Shown: positions 49,625 to 58,841, counted from the stretch's first letter. The stretch is DNA of 64,000 nt from JAWPMT01 sp965267435 (GCA_965267435.1 OZ253960.1:1736001-1800000), one strand, 5' to 3'. The notes: generated by a model not told the origin, from the sequence alone. Numbers and translations: made by a program.

Positions 49625-51976
49625 CTACTCACTCCTCAGAAACTCGACGGGGTTCATGGTCATGGTGTTATGAAGCTTGCGCAGTATCACCACCATGCTA
49701 GCGAACAGTGTTAGTGCCGCGGAAGTCACGGTCATCCAGAAGAGGTGGGTCAGACTGACCTGGTAGATGAAGTCCTGTACCCAGCGCTGTGCCAGCCAGT
49801 AGACAATGGGAATGGCCAATACATTGCCCATGATGATCCACACGATCAACTGCGACGAGAGGCGGGAGAAGATGTGCCACTGCCCGCCACCGAGGGTCTT
49901 GCGAATGGCGATCTCCTTGAGCCTGGCATTGATCACAAAGAGGCTCAGCGACAGCAAGCCCATGATGGAAATGGAGAAGGCGACGATGGTGGCGTAAGTG
50001 ATGACCTTGCCCATGCGAATCTCGGCGCGGTAGCTGCGCTCGAACTGATCGTCGAGAAAATGGTAATCGAAGACATACAGTGGATCGATCGTCGAGAGGA
50101 CCGACGAGATGGTGGACAGACTTTGCTCAATGTTGTCTGAGGAGATCTTGGCAATGAGCGTCGGTCGGTAGGGCTCCTCAACGTTGAGCACGAGCGGGCT
50201 CATTTTGTGCTTGAAAGACCGGTAGTGGAAGTCCTTCACCACGCCAACAATCGGTCCTACCCTATCCCCCATGTTGACCGTCTGGCCGACGATGGCCTCA
50301 CCCTCCGAAAACAGGCGGCGAGCGGCCATCTGATTGAGGATGAACTGGTAGTCCTGGCCTGGCGTGGTGATGGTGAAGTCGCCACCCTCCACGAACTCAA
50401 GGCCGAGCGTCGCGGCATAACCCTCCAATGTCCTGATGTGTGCCACGTCAATGCCGTCGTCTTCGGACTTGTCCCTCCTGTGTATGAACTGCCCGCTGGC
50501 GCCGCGTCCCGGAGCACTTTGGGCACCGCCGACACTGAGGATGTTGGCTTGTCGCTCCAGCTCGGCTTTGATCAGATCATACTTCTCCTGATGGGGATCA
50601 CCCAAATTGTCGATGACCACTACTTGCTCCGAGTCATACCCTTTGGGTTGGTTTCTGATGAAGTCCATCTGAAGATTGACAAACATGATAGAGATGAGTA
50701 GCGCCGCGGTGACGAAGAACTGGAAAACCACCAAACCCACAGTGAACTTACTCAGACGCTTATCAGAGATCATTTGCTGCGTAACGACTGTGCGGCGGAA
50801 AAGCTTGAACGACGGAATGATTCCAGCAATCACCCCGATGCCAAGAATAGCTGCGGCGAGGTAAACAAAGTTGAGTGTGTCCCAATCCTGGATGCCGTAG
50901 GGCTCGGCGCCGAACAGCTGACTAAACGACGACTGATAAAACAGATCCAGCAGCACGATCGCCAGAATGGAAGCGAGCCCAATGACGAGTAGCGCCTCGG
51001 CCACTCCTTGTTTGACGAGGTGCCCCTTCCCTGCCCCGAGGATCTTTTTTATTCTTGTCTCAATCGCCCGACCATGGTTGCTGGCAATCTGGAGGTTCAT
51101 GTAATTGATGAGGGCCAACGCCAACACAACAAGCGCAATACTTATGATGATTGTGAGTTGGTCCCTGTCGCCATTGCCCATGCGCGTGCTAACGCCCGCT
51201 TTGTTGAGGTAAAGCTCTTCCAAAGGCAGCAGGAAGTTGGCAGCCTCGTACTTGGGCCATTTCTCCTCCATTAGTTCGTCATAATGGAGTCCGAGATCGA
51301 CTACGGCTCGATCTGAGATGGCGCCTTCTTTCAACAGGACGTAGGTCTCGAACTCCAGCCCACCGTTTTCCATTTCGTCGAAGTAGGGCATGCTGACGAT
51401 CGGCAAAGCGACATCGAATCGGTACACCGTGTTTTTCGGAATATCTGCTATACCTCGAATCGTATAAGTTTCATTTTCTACCGTGATTTGCTTCCCAACA
51501 GCGTCACCACCAAACATTCTTTCAGAGGCCTCTCTACTGATGATCGCATCATTGGGCAATTGGAAGCTCGAAGGATCAAAGCCTGCATAGTCAAACAGTT
51601 CAAAGAACGAGTAATCCAACCGCAGTAGATCCACATCGGTGAATCGCTGATCTGTGAGATCCACATCCACCGCCCTCGGCCCGAAGAGACGTGCGGTGTT
51701 CTCCACAAATGGGAAGTTGCTTCGGAAGCTCTCCGCCAGTGTGCCAAAGGAAATGGACATCGTGGTGGCGCGGCCCTGGTTGAACTCCACCCGGCTGATG
51801 GCCTGGAAAATGCGGTCCCCTTGGGCGTGATGACGGTCGTAGCTGCTTTCCTGGACGTAGTAGTTGGCCAGGACGAGTGCGACGAAAATGCCGATCGTCA
51901 GTCCAATGGCATTGATGAGGGTGCTCAGCTTGTTGTGGAGGATGCGGCGAACGGTGAATCGGAGGTCTGAGGTCAT
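49625..51976 (-). CDS. ABC-transporter permease of the MacB/FtsX type, no prefix domain
   Basis: The 783-residue protein lacks the prefix domain of its relative at 7.4 kb and begins with the anchor helix ('LINAIGLTIGIFVALVLANY', about 18-38). It has a periplasmic MacB_PCD region (about 45-235), a first FtsX block at about 275-395, a second anchor near 425, a second periplasmic region, and a last FtsX block (about 660-770) with 'KEIAIRKTLGGGQWHIF'. No ATPase gene is beside it, so it must share one encoded elsewhere. Substrate unknown. Confidence 0.88.
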   Translation of the reverse strand: MTSDLRFTVRRILHNKLSTLINAIGLTIGIFVALVLANYYVQESSYDRHHAQGDRIFQAISRVEFNQGRATTMSISFGTLAESFRSNFPFVENTARLFGPRAVDVDLTDQRFTDVDLLRLDYSFFELFDYAGFDPSSFQLPNDAIISREASERMFGGDAVGKQITVENETYTIRGIADIPKNTVYRFDVALPIVSMPYFDEMENGGLEFETYVLLKEGAISDRAVVDLGLHYDELMEEKWPKYEAANFLLPLEELYLNKAGVSTRMGNGDRDQLTIIISIALVVLALALINYMNLQIASNHGRAIETRIKKILGAGKGHLVKQGVAEALLVIGLASILAIVLLDLFYQSSFSQLFGAEPYGIQDWDTLNFVYLAAAILGIGVIAGIIPSFKLFRRTVVTQQMISDKRLSKFTVGLVVFQFFVTAALLISIMFVNLQMDFIRNQPKGYDSEQVVVIDNLGDPHQEKYDLIKAELERQANILSVGGAQSAPGRGASGQFIHRRDKSEDDGIDVAHIRTLEGYAATLGLEFVEGGDFTITTPGQDYQFILNQMAARRLFSEGEAIVGQTVNMGDRVGPIVGVVKDFHYRSFKHKMSPLVLNVEEPYRPTLIAKISSDNIEQSLSTISSVLSTIDPLYVFDYHFLDDQFERSYRAEIRMGKVITYATIVAFSISIMGLLSLSLFVINARLKEIAIRKTLGGGQWHIFSRLSSQLIVWIIMGNVLAIPIVYWLAQRWVQDFIYQVSLTHLFWMTVTSAALTLFASMVVILRKLHNTMTMNPVEFLRSE

Positions 51977-52144
51977 GGCGCTAGAAATATGTTATCAAGT
52001 GTCAATTGTTGTGCCACTTACTTTAACCAACTGTTTATAAGGGCCTTATAGTTCACAAGACTGAGAATAATGCCCATAAACGGATTTGGTTGTGCGTAAG
52101 CGGACAGTATACAGTAGCTTCCCAATTGACCAGGCTAACTAGGT

Positions 52145-52230
52145 GGGCGGCCCCTGAAGCGAGAGAAGTTCGATTTGAGTACAACATGCTACCTGACCTC
52201 TCTCTACTTCAGGGTCGGGCTGTCCGCTGT
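52145..52230 (+). repeat. Family-A palindromic repeat, copy 4
   Basis: Arms GGGCGGCCCCTGAAGCGAGA and TCTCTACTTCAGGGTCGGGC pair around about 36 bases. The orientation is the same as copy 1. Confidence 0.65.
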
Positions 52231-52442
52231 ATCACAGCCGCGCGACCAGCCCGTTTGTCCTGACAGAGAGAAAACAGGCCAGACCATATACTCCAAAATA
52301 CCAACGCTCTCGTCAGGACAGGCCATGCTGGATGCCACTTCCATCCCGGCCGCAGGATCAGTTGTCTTTAAGTCGATGTACGTTATGAAGCCACCGCCCC
52401 TACTTGTTCCCGATACCCCGGGCAGACCATTGTTGATTTATG

Positions 52443-52468
52443 GGACCCCGGAATAAATCCGGAGATTA
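52443..52468 (+). repeat. Family-C hairpin (CCCCGGAATAAATCCGG)
   Basis: GACCCCGGAATAAATCCGGA is identical over 19 bases to 13081-13099. The core CCGG-AATAAAT-CCGG is a dyad. Confidence 0.6.
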
Positions 52469-52536
52469 ACGGAGCACTAGTAAACGCTTGAAAATGAGAT
52501 GATGCCATGATGGTAGAGCTCAAATCGTCCTTCATC

Positions 52537-52643
52537 CGTCATTCAGACTGGAACGGAGTGGAAGGAAGAATCTTCGACGGAGGATATGAGAATCGCGTCA
52601 AAGAGATCCTTCAGTCGGGTTACTACCCTCCTTCTGGATGACG
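52537..52643 (+). repeat. Family-B hairpin repeat, copy 2
   Basis: It runs from CGTCATTCAGACTGG to CTTCTGGATGACG and contains GAATCTTCGACGGAGG and AGATCCTTCAG, matching the copy at 13242. Confidence 0.55.
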
Positions 52644-52805
52644 CGAAAGTATGGTCCTACAGTTCGCATGGTGACATGGCTCAAATACTGTCAATGAGCA
52701 ATCTCACTCAATAATCGAAATCAAAGCTCCGCAGAGACTGCCGCGTCGCTGACTAGCCTCAGGTAACCGATTTACGTTTCCCAACAGCTCCTCGCAGTGC
52801 CGGGA

Positions 52806-53168
52806 TTAGCCCCCTTTGCGAGCTGGCCCAATGACAAACAAAGTATTACCACTGGGATCGAAGACTTCAAATGTCCTCGCATTCCAGTCTTCGTCTTTGG
52901 GGGTGGAGGGAATTGAGACCTGCGCGCTCCATTCCTCGTACAGCTTATCGGCGTCGCTGACTTCAAAGGCCACACAGGCATCCCGGCCGTGTCCGGGCAT
53001 CGGCGCGTCTATGGTGATTTCAATACCGCCGCGTCGCAGTCCCATCACGCCGCTGATGCCATCGTCGCTGGCCTCGAAGAGGACTTGGAACCCCAACTTG
53101 TCCACATAGAATTGCTTCGCAACTCGCAGGTCGTCGGCAGGCAGGATCGGTAGGGCTCGTTCTTCCAT
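52806..53168 (-). CDS. VOC-family protein (glyoxalase/bleomycin-resistance-like)
   Basis: The 120-residue protein has two beta-alpha-beta-beta-beta halves: 'ILPADDLRVAKQFYVDKLGF' begins the first, and 'CVAFEVSDADKLYEEWSAQV' the second, ending 'FEVFDPSGNTLFVIG'. Members bind small hydrophobic or oxygenated compounds, some with metal; specific activity cannot be told. The gene begins 19 bases after the stop of the esterase gene on the same strand, so it probably shares its transcript. Confidence 0.86.
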   Translation of the reverse strand: MEERALPILPADDLRVAKQFYVDKLGFQVLFEASDDGISGVMGLRRGGIEITIDAPMPGHGRDACVAFEVSDADKLYEEWSAQVSIPSTPKDEDWNARTFEVFDPSGNTLFVIGPARKGG

Positions 53169-53186
53169 ATTCTTAATAGATGTGAC

Positions 53187-54137
53187 TTAATCTAAGTTAG
53201 TGGATTTGCCTTTGAAAAAATCCCAAATGGCCTGATTGGCATCGAAGTCTTTGTTCAGATTTCCCAGGTCCCGTTTCTTGTAAAAGGTCTGCGCATTGAA
53301 GCGGGAGTTGGGCCAGTGGTGACCTCCACCTTCGATACGGTAATAGACGACCTCAGCATCGCCTCCAGCGTAATGCAAGGTGGTGACATGAGAGCCGTCT
53401 TTCGCATTTGTATCGGGGAGCTGCGCAGTCTCCGGCGAGGATTCGCACCGGTTACGTGCTAACCAATAGTCGATGGTCTCATCTGCGGAAAGGATACCCC
53501 GATCTTCGATTCCCTCAAACAAGAAATCATCAGTCCCCAATATCAATAGCATGGGAATGGGAGCGTCAGACGGTGATACACCACATATATCTTCGGAACT
53601 TGCGGTGCCAGCCGCGACCTTGCAAATGGCCGCAATCCGGTCAGATAATGCATGAGAAAGTACCGACATGAACAGGGACCCACCTGAGATGCCGGCGAAG
53701 TAGAGGCGAGATGGATCAGCGGCATACTGCTCCTCCAGGTGATCCAGCAGTGCCTCAAGGAAAGCCACATCCTGCTCCACGCGATCGCAGTCATCAAACT
53801 TCCAAACATTGTCAATACCATCCGGGTAGACGGCGATGAACCCGTTCTGATCAGCAGTTTTGCTCATCCCACTGTACAGCTGCATTTGCCAGCTTTTGGA
53901 GGGATTGCCATGCAGGATGAAGACCACGGGGTATGGTTCGGCATTGGGATCATAGCCATCAGGGAGGTGCAGCGTATAGGTCCTTTGGCTTTCACCAACA
54001 ATGAGCTTACCGTTCGGGCGAAACGAGCAACCAGTGCCGACGAACACCACCACGATGAATAGTATGAAGTATGCCACTACCGTTGGTAGTCTGTGAGAGC
54101 GACGTCCTAAAAAAGGTCTGGGTCTAAAAGAATTCAC
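53187..54137 (-). CDS. LpqC/PHB-depolymerase-family esterase lipoprotein
   Basis: The 316-residue protein starts with GTG at 54137. A hydrophobic helix ends at 'VFVGTGC' (Cys about 37), the lipobox. The hydrolase core reads 'YTLHLPDGYDPNAEPYPVVF', oxyanion 'ILHGNPSKSW', the nucleophile elbow 'FAGISGGSLFMS' (Ser about 151), an Asp region 'LILGTDDFLFEG' and the last His in 'GGGHHWPN'. The 'GGGHHWP' ending is typical of LpqC-like poly(3-hydroxyalkanoate) depolymerases and feruloyl esterases. It is upstream of the VOC gene and divergent from the spermidine-synthase-like gene. Confidence 0.86.
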   Translation of the reverse strand: MNSFRPRPFLGRRSHRLPTVVAYFILFIVVVFVGTGCSFRPNGKLIVGESQRTYTLHLPDGYDPNAEPYPVVFILHGNPSKSWQMQLYSGMSKTADQNGFIAVYPDGIDNVWKFDDCDRVEQDVAFLEALLDHLEEQYAADPSRLYFAGISGGSLFMSVLSHALSDRIAAICKVAAGTASSEDICGVSPSDAPIPMLLILGTDDFLFEGIEDRGILSADETIDYWLARNRCESSPETAQLPDTNAKDGSHVTTLHYAGGDAEVVYYRIEGGGHHWPNSRFNAQTFYKKRDLGNLNKDFDANQAIWDFFKGKSTNLD

Positions 54138-54155
54138 ATTACAGGTCCTATCTTG

Positions 54156-55691
54156 ATGAAAGATATGAGAAAGTCCTGGTATTTGTATTGGGTTGTTTTT
54201 GTGGCAGGTGCCTCCGTTCTGGCAGTGGAGATCCTTGGTACGAGAATTTTAGGGCCCTTTTACGGTGTGAACCTGTTCCTCTGGTCGGCACTGATCTCCG
54301 TCACGCTCATTGCTTTAAGCGTCGGTTACTTCCTCGGAGGGAGGTGGGCCGACCGCGGACCTGAGGTATCGCGCCTGTGCTATCTGATCATCGCTGCGGG
54401 CATTTGGCTCCTGATCATGCCTGCCATCAAAGCACCTGTTCTGACCCTCGCTGAGCCGTTGGGGCTTCGCATGGCGGTGCTGACGTCGGCCCTTTTGCTC
54501 TTCACCGCGCCTTTGACGCTCCTGGGAATGGTAAGCCCCTACTCCATCAAGCTCCGGGCCTCCAACATGGGCGAAGTGGGGCGCATCGCCGGGGACCTGT
54601 ATGCCATCTCTACCATAGGCAGTGTTGTCTCCGCCCTACTGACAGGGTTTATTCTCATTCCCAATATCGGTGTCGCCAATCTCACCATGATGGTAGGGAT
54701 CCTGCTCATAGTCACTGCGTCATTGGGGCTGATTCTCGAGAAGCGAAGCACCGCCAGGCTTTTGCTCCTTGCGGTGTTGGCGATCGGCTGTTTGAGTGCC
54801 TCATGGCTCACCCCGTCAGAAATGGCACGGCCTGATGAGGGACTGATCGCCGTGGAGCAAAGCCCGTATGCGGAGCTGCAAGTCTTGGACAAAGACGGTC
54901 GCCGCTATCTGCTGATCGACGGGGGCACCCACACGATCATCGACCCCGCAACCTGGGAGTCGCATTTTCCATATACCGCGGTCGTGGACATGACTCAGGA
55001 GTTTTTCAGTCAACCCGGCCAAATGGTGCTTGTCGGCCTTGGTGGCGGTAGTGTCATGAAGAGCTTTTCAGCGCAAGGGTGGCAAGTGACCGGTGTCGAG
55101 ATCGATCAGGCCGTGATCGATATGGCCTTTGAGTATTTTGGGCTTCAGACGTCAGAAGGCAAGGTCTTTTGCCAGGACGGACGTCAATTTTTGCAGTATC
55201 GATCGGAGTCGTATGATCTCATCGTCATGGATGCTTTTGGCAGTAGTTCCATTCCCTTTCATCTGATCACGGAAGAGGCCTTTGCCCTCATAGCCTCCCG
55301 ATTGAACGAGGGTGGTGTTTTGGCCATCAATCTCGAGTCCCGTTCCTGGGATGATTTGTTGGTGCGATCCCTGACGGCCACATTAAAACCTCACTTTTCG
55401 ACTGTACTCGCACTGCCGACACACAAGGAGCCAGAAGGCCTGGGCAACATGATCATCGTTGCCGCCAACCGGCCAATGAAACGATCGAAAGAGGTGCCCC
55501 AGTGGGCCATTCCTCCCCGAGAGTACCTGGAAAGTATGGATTACCGCCAGGACTTCGCGTGGCAAAACAGATTTGAGCCCGAGATCGGAAATGCGCCTGT
55601 ACTCACGGACGACCTCAATCCGGTGGATCTTTGGGCGGAGGCGATCAACCTGGAAGCACGGAAAGACTTACATCGCTATTTTGGGAATTAG
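54156..55691 (+). CDS. Membrane-fused spermidine-synthase-like protein
   Basis: The 511-residue protein (ATG 54156; TTG one codon earlier) has about seven transmembrane helices over residues 10-220, followed by a spermidine-synthase-like Rossmann domain (about 235-500). The SAM-binding loop is 'LVGLGGGSVMKSFSAQGW', the acidic site 'VTGVEIDQAVIDMA', and the DGR/Asp motif 'CQDGRQFLQY' with 'IVMDAFGSSSIPFHLITEE'. Such membrane-fused proteins occur in many bacteria without known polyamine partners, and an alternative aminopropyl or methyl-transfer role is possible. No SAM decarboxylase gene is near. It is a single + strand gene between two - strand runs. Confidence 0.88.
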   Translation: MKDMRKSWYLYWVVFVAGASVLAVEILGTRILGPFYGVNLFLWSALISVTLIALSVGYFLGGRWADRGPEVSRLCYLIIAAGIWLLIMPAIKAPVLTLAEPLGLRMAVLTSALLLFTAPLTLLGMVSPYSIKLRASNMGEVGRIAGDLYAISTIGSVVSALLTGFILIPNIGVANLTMMVGILLIVTASLGLILEKRSTARLLLLAVLAIGCLSASWLTPSEMARPDEGLIAVEQSPYAELQVLDKDGRRYLLIDGGTHTIIDPATWESHFPYTAVVDMTQEFFSQPGQMVLVGLGGGSVMKSFSAQGWQVTGVEIDQAVIDMAFEYFGLQTSEGKVFCQDGRQFLQYRSESYDLIVMDAFGSSSIPFHLITEEAFALIASRLNEGGVLAINLESRSWDDLLVRSLTATLKPHFSTVLALPTHKEPEGLGNMIIVAANRPMKRSKEVPQWAIPPREYLESMDYRQDFAWQNRFEPEIGNAPVLTDDLNPVDLWAEAINLEARKDLHRYFGN

Positions 55692-55717
55692 CGGAGTTTG
55701 ACTTTCATCGCTTACCA

Positions 55718-56029
55718 TTAGTTGTTGGGTAAAGCCTCGATCTGACCAGAAACGATGATATCGACCTTATAGCCCTCGAGACTTGGAGGGATTGCCTCTT
55801 TCAGTTCAGGTGTGAGGGCGCTTACATACACCTGGATGCATGGTTTCTTCCCACAAAGGCCCTGTGCGGTACCCTGGACTCCCGGAAGCTCCATTAGGTG
55901 TTCTGTATTTTCCTTCAAGACTTGTTCGATGGGCTTATTGGTCATCATTCGGTTTTGTGGCCTACAGTGCGTTAGCAGGATCGCTAGGGTACAAGTTATA
56001 AAGACTGAAAAGTAGTGCATGCATTTCAT
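55718..56029 (-). CDS. Small lipoprotein homologous to the N-terminal domain of the upstream protease
   Basis: From ATG 56029 it is 103 residues, with a lipobox ('VFITCTLAILLTHC', Cys about 18). The mature part ('NTEHLMELPGVQGTAQGLCG', 'CIQVYVSALTPELKEAIP', 'VDIIVSGQIEAL') can be laid alongside residues about 55-120 of the next gene upstream ('YTESLMSDPDVVGTATGA', 'VMVLVKTEEVIDKLPL', 'VVFLVTGEIRKL'). It is therefore a stand-alone version of that domain, and it may inhibit or fold the protease (inference). It lies 92 bases after the protease stop, beyond a terminator. Confidence 0.65.
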   Translation of the reverse strand: MKCMHYFSVFITCTLAILLTHCRPQNRMMTNKPIEQVLKENTEHLMELPGVQGTAQGLCGKKPCIQVYVSALTPELKEAIPPSLEGYKVDIIVSGQIEALPNN

Positions 56030-56047
56030 ACCATACATCACTCAAAA

Positions 56048-56083
56048 CCAAAAAAAGAAGGTCCAGCATTGCACTGAACCTTC
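56048..56083 (-). terminator. Rho-independent terminator of the protease gene
   Basis: Reading the - strand: AAGGTTCAG, a 7-base loop, CTGGACCTT, then TCTTTTTTT. It lies 38 bases past the stop of the protease gene and just inside the leader of the small lipoprotein gene. Confidence 0.8.
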
Positions 56084-56120
56084 CGATCCGCGGTTGTTAT
56101 CGCCAATCTATTTCTTTCTC

Positions 56121-57206
56121 TTAATTAGCGGCGCTTCCGGTAGCACCGACAATCTGTACGTTGAAGGCACTGAGCGCATCATCGATGGGATTAGCTATGG
56201 TGCTACCTCCACCACCAGCGAACAATAGGCCCACCGGATTGTTGGACTGGGATCCTTTTTGCACGACGATCAGGGATCCAGAATCACCTCCAGAGCTGAA
56301 TCCACCACCTCCAATCACGATTTGATTGACGAATCGAGCTACTCCTGTATCGTAACCTACATTGACCGTGGCGTTGATGCCCTGAACTCGCCCATTGGTG
56401 CTTTCGGTAGTACGACCGTACTTCGTTACCCGCATATTAATAGCGGCAGCACTGGTCGTCGTGTTGGGTGCGCCATAAGATACTGTAGCGCCTGTCACGT
56501 CGCTTGTACTGACGGCCGCGATTGCTGCATCAACTAAATTGTTGGCTGAAGTGGAAAAGACGATATCGACCGATTGAGAAAGTGTAGCAATCACATCCGC
56601 AGCTGTGCCCCCATCGAATGGACCAGGCTGATAGATAGGATCGCCATTGCTGGCCTGATTCTCATTGGACATCACATGATTGTTACTCAAAATATAGGTC
56701 GTTCCACCATTTGATACCAGGCAACCAAGCGTTCCCGCAGTAATATCCGGATGCCCGATCGATACGCCATTGGGTGCAGGCCGGTGTTTATTAGTGGGGT
56801 CAAAACTACCCCCTCCATCACCGCCCCCTCCTGGGCGACCTTTTAGTTTTCTGATTTCGCCAGTCACCAGGAACACAACTGGTACATCTTCCAGCTCCAG
56901 TGGCAGTTTGTCGATGACCTCTTCAGTTTTCACCAACACCATAACAGCTGGGACCCCCTGGACCGTGGCGCCAGTCGCTGTACCGACGACATCGGGGTCA
57001 GACATCAGGCTTTCTGTGTATCGGTCCTGAATCTCCATTACTGCCTGAACTTGCGGCAGATCCGCGCTAAGCTCAATAACAGTTTGATCAACGAACTCAT
57101 CTAAAGGCATCTCCAACTGCTCATTACACCCGAGGGGGACCAGCAGCAGAATGATCAGATAGAGGAGAGGTTTGCTAAGTAGTAGTTTCCGTAATCTCAC
57201 TTTCAT
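56121..57206 (-). CDS. Trypsin-fold serine protease lipoprotein with N-terminal prodomain
   Basis: The 361-residue protein has a lipobox ('LLVPLGC', Cys about 27). An N-terminal domain covers about 30-125, and a linker with 'RPGGGGDGGGSFDP' leads to a chymotrypsin-fold domain (about 150-355). The catalytic His is in 'YILSNNHVMS', a candidate Asp in 'VDIVFS' or 'LVDAAIA', and the Ser in 'GGDSGSLIV'. The look is that of Nal1-like or Streptogrisin-type bacterial proteases; the Asp is not certain. Anchored at the cell surface or periplasm, it would cut proteins. A shorter homologue of its N-terminal domain is the next gene. Confidence 0.82.
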   Translation of the reverse strand: MKVRLRKLLLSKPLLYLIILLLVPLGCNEQLEMPLDEFVDQTVIELSADLPQVQAVMEIQDRYTESLMSDPDVVGTATGATVQGVPAVMVLVKTEEVIDKLPLELEDVPVVFLVTGEIRKLKGRPGGGGDGGGSFDPTNKHRPAPNGVSIGHPDITAGTLGCLVSNGGTTYILSNNHVMSNENQASNGDPIYQPGPFDGGTAADVIATLSQSVDIVFSTSANNLVDAAIAAVSTSDVTGATVSYGAPNTTTSAAAINMRVTKYGRTTESTNGRVQGINATVNVGYDTGVARFVNQIVIGGGGFSSGGDSGSLIVVQKGSQSNNPVGLLFAGGGGSTIANPIDDALSAFNVQIVGATGSAAN

Positions 57207-57333
57207 AGTAAGTCAATTGGTTAGGTTCTCTAAAAAGTATTATAGAAAATAACGGAAAATACCTCAGCAAAGCAAGCGGGGGGTCGGATAATTCCATCTC
57301 CAGTCGTCCTCTCAACAGTTTCCAGCTTCGCAA

Positions 57334-58158
57334 TTACTGCCCGCGGCTCTCTACAATTCGACGCACCTCCCTCAACAACAGTGGAAACGCCGGACCTGTC
57401 ATCCCATGCCCATAGCCGTCCAATTCGAAAATACGAGTACCCTCATGGCCGACGACCTTCATCATACGCATCATGTACGCGTTCTCTTCGTATCGACCGA
57501 GCAGCTCCATTTCCCGATCGCCCGTAATCAAAAGGAGTGGTGGCGCGTCAGCCCTTACGTGATACAGCGGCGCCAAATCATCGATAATGGGCTGCGTGCC
57601 CTCAATGCCCCGCTCCTCACGGACGGTGAAGTGGGTGATCGTGTGCCCACTGAATGGAATAAGGCCTGCAATGTCATTGGCATCAATGTCGTGAGCAGCC
57701 AACCAACGTTTGTCCAGGCCAATCATGCTGGCCAGGTATCCCCCCGCAGAATGTCCAGAAACAAAGATCCGCGATGGATCACCGCCATATTCCTCGATGT
57801 TGTTGAAAACCCAGGCCACGGCCGCGGCAGCATCCTCAATGTATTTAGGAGCTCCTATTTTTGGATAGAAGCGATAGTTCACTCCAATCACCGCAACATT
57901 CTGGTTTTGAAGTGCTTTTGGTATTTTCTTGTTGCCAGCCTTTAAGCCACCGCCATGAAACCAGACGATCGTCGAAAAACCGTCGCTGTCTGCGGGATAA
58001 TAGAGATCGAGCACACAACGTTCAGCGACATAAGCATCGGCTTGCCTGGCAGTTTCGTCATAGTAAGGTAGGTTCTCCTCGAGCCGATAGTTGGCCTCCT
58101 GGGATGAGGCCGTGAGGAACATCAAAATGGCGGCAAGGGTTAGCAAGGAGTTTTTCAT
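57334..58158 (-). CDS. Secreted carboxylesterase/acetyl-esterase-like alpha/beta hydrolase
   Basis: From ATG 58158 it is 274 residues, with a signal peptide ('LLTLAAILMFLTASSQ', about 4-19). It has the BD-FAE/HSL-type oxyanion motif 'IVWFHGGGLKAG' and the elbow 'VSGHSAGGYLAS' (Ser about 141). A 'LLLITGDREMELLG' strand carries the Asp and 'YGHGMTGPAF' the His. The family deacetylates carbohydrate or short-chain esters. It lies 17 bases after the small membrane protein gene, likely in one transcript. Confidence 0.87.
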   Translation of the reverse strand: MKNSLLTLAAILMFLTASSQEANYRLEENLPYYDETARQADAYVAERCVLDLYYPADSDGFSTIVWFHGGGLKAGNKKIPKALQNQNVAVIGVNYRFYPKIGAPKYIEDAAAAVAWVFNNIEEYGGDPSRIFVSGHSAGGYLASMIGLDKRWLAAHDIDANDIAGLIPFSGHTITHFTVREERGIEGTQPIIDDLAPLYHVRADAPPLLLITGDREMELLGRYEENAYMMRMMKVVGHEGTRIFELDGYGHGMTGPAFPLLLREVRRIVESRGQ

Positions 58159-58175
58159 GCTATAAAGTTCCAGGT

Positions 58176-58841
58176 TCAAACAAGCACTTCTTTCCAGAAG
58201 AATAGCACAAGATAGATAGCACTTAAGACGATCCCCAGGATTAAAATGATCTTTCCCTGCTTGCGGTCCTCAGGAATGTATCCTCTTACCCGCGATCCAT
58301 CTGGTAGCGTCTTTTTGAAAGTGAGTAAATGCCAACCGACAAGAATACCGAGGAGGCCACCTACGAGGGCACCCAGATAACCTATAACTACCCATTGCTT
58401 TTGGCGCGGTTCGGGAGTTGCCAGATCCTCTCTGCGCCTTTCCTTCAATTGCTTCAGTAACTCATCATCTACCGGCTTGCCCCGATCTTTCAGGATCCGC
58501 TGGGCCAGTTGATAGTCCATGGCACTCCATTCGTCTGGTTTTGACAGTAGTTCGAAAAGCTCTTCGTCATCAAACTCCAACAGATAGTGGTCCGAAGGAA
58601 TTTCTCCTTCCGCTAGCTCTTCGACTTGCTCTTCAACAAGCCCTTCAATCCTCTCGAAATCAGAAGGCCGGACCTTCACATGAATTTCTTTGGTCACCTT
58701 GTTGAAGGCGAATGAGGGATCAAAGGTCTCGGACGCATCCTCCACGTAGAATGGGATTTCTTGCGACTCAAGCAATTTGACAAAGCTGGCTGCAGCGGCT
58801 GGGTCGAGGAATTTACGGATGGTCGTTAGCTCGTCACTCAT
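58176..58841 (-). CDS. DUF2007-like cytoplasmic domain protein with C-terminal membrane helices
   Basis: The 221-residue protein has a small alpha/beta N-terminus (about 5-75: 'TIRKFLDPAAAASFVKLLES', 'EIPFYVEDASE', 'KEIHVKVRPSDFERIEGLVE') that looks like DUF2007 signal-transducing domains. A helical middle with 'YQLAQRILKDRGKPVDDELL' follows, and two transmembrane segments near 150-172 and 196-216. Function unknown. It is just upstream of the esterase gene; a TGACTTTTGTC motif and a hairpin lie in front of it. Confidence 0.7.
   Translation of the reverse strand: MSDELTTIRKFLDPAAAASFVKLLESQEIPFYVEDASETFDPSFAFNKVTKEIHVKVRPSDFERIEGLVEEQVEELAEGEIPSDHYLLEFDDEELFELLSKPDEWSAMDYQLAQRILKDRGKPVDDELLKQLKERRREDLATPEPRQKQWVVIGYLGALVGGLLGILVGWHLLTFKKTLPDGSRVRGYIPEDRKQGKIILILGIVLSAIYLVLFFWKEVLV

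Larger units (their letters stand above)
51977..52805. other. 829-base spacer with repeats of families A, B and C
   Basis: It contains a family-A repeat (52145-52230), a family-C hairpin (52443-52468) and a family-B unit (52537-52643), mirroring the set at 12.5-13.3 kb. The first 170 bases are AT-richer and probably hold the permease promoter. No gene was recognised. Confidence 0.6.
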
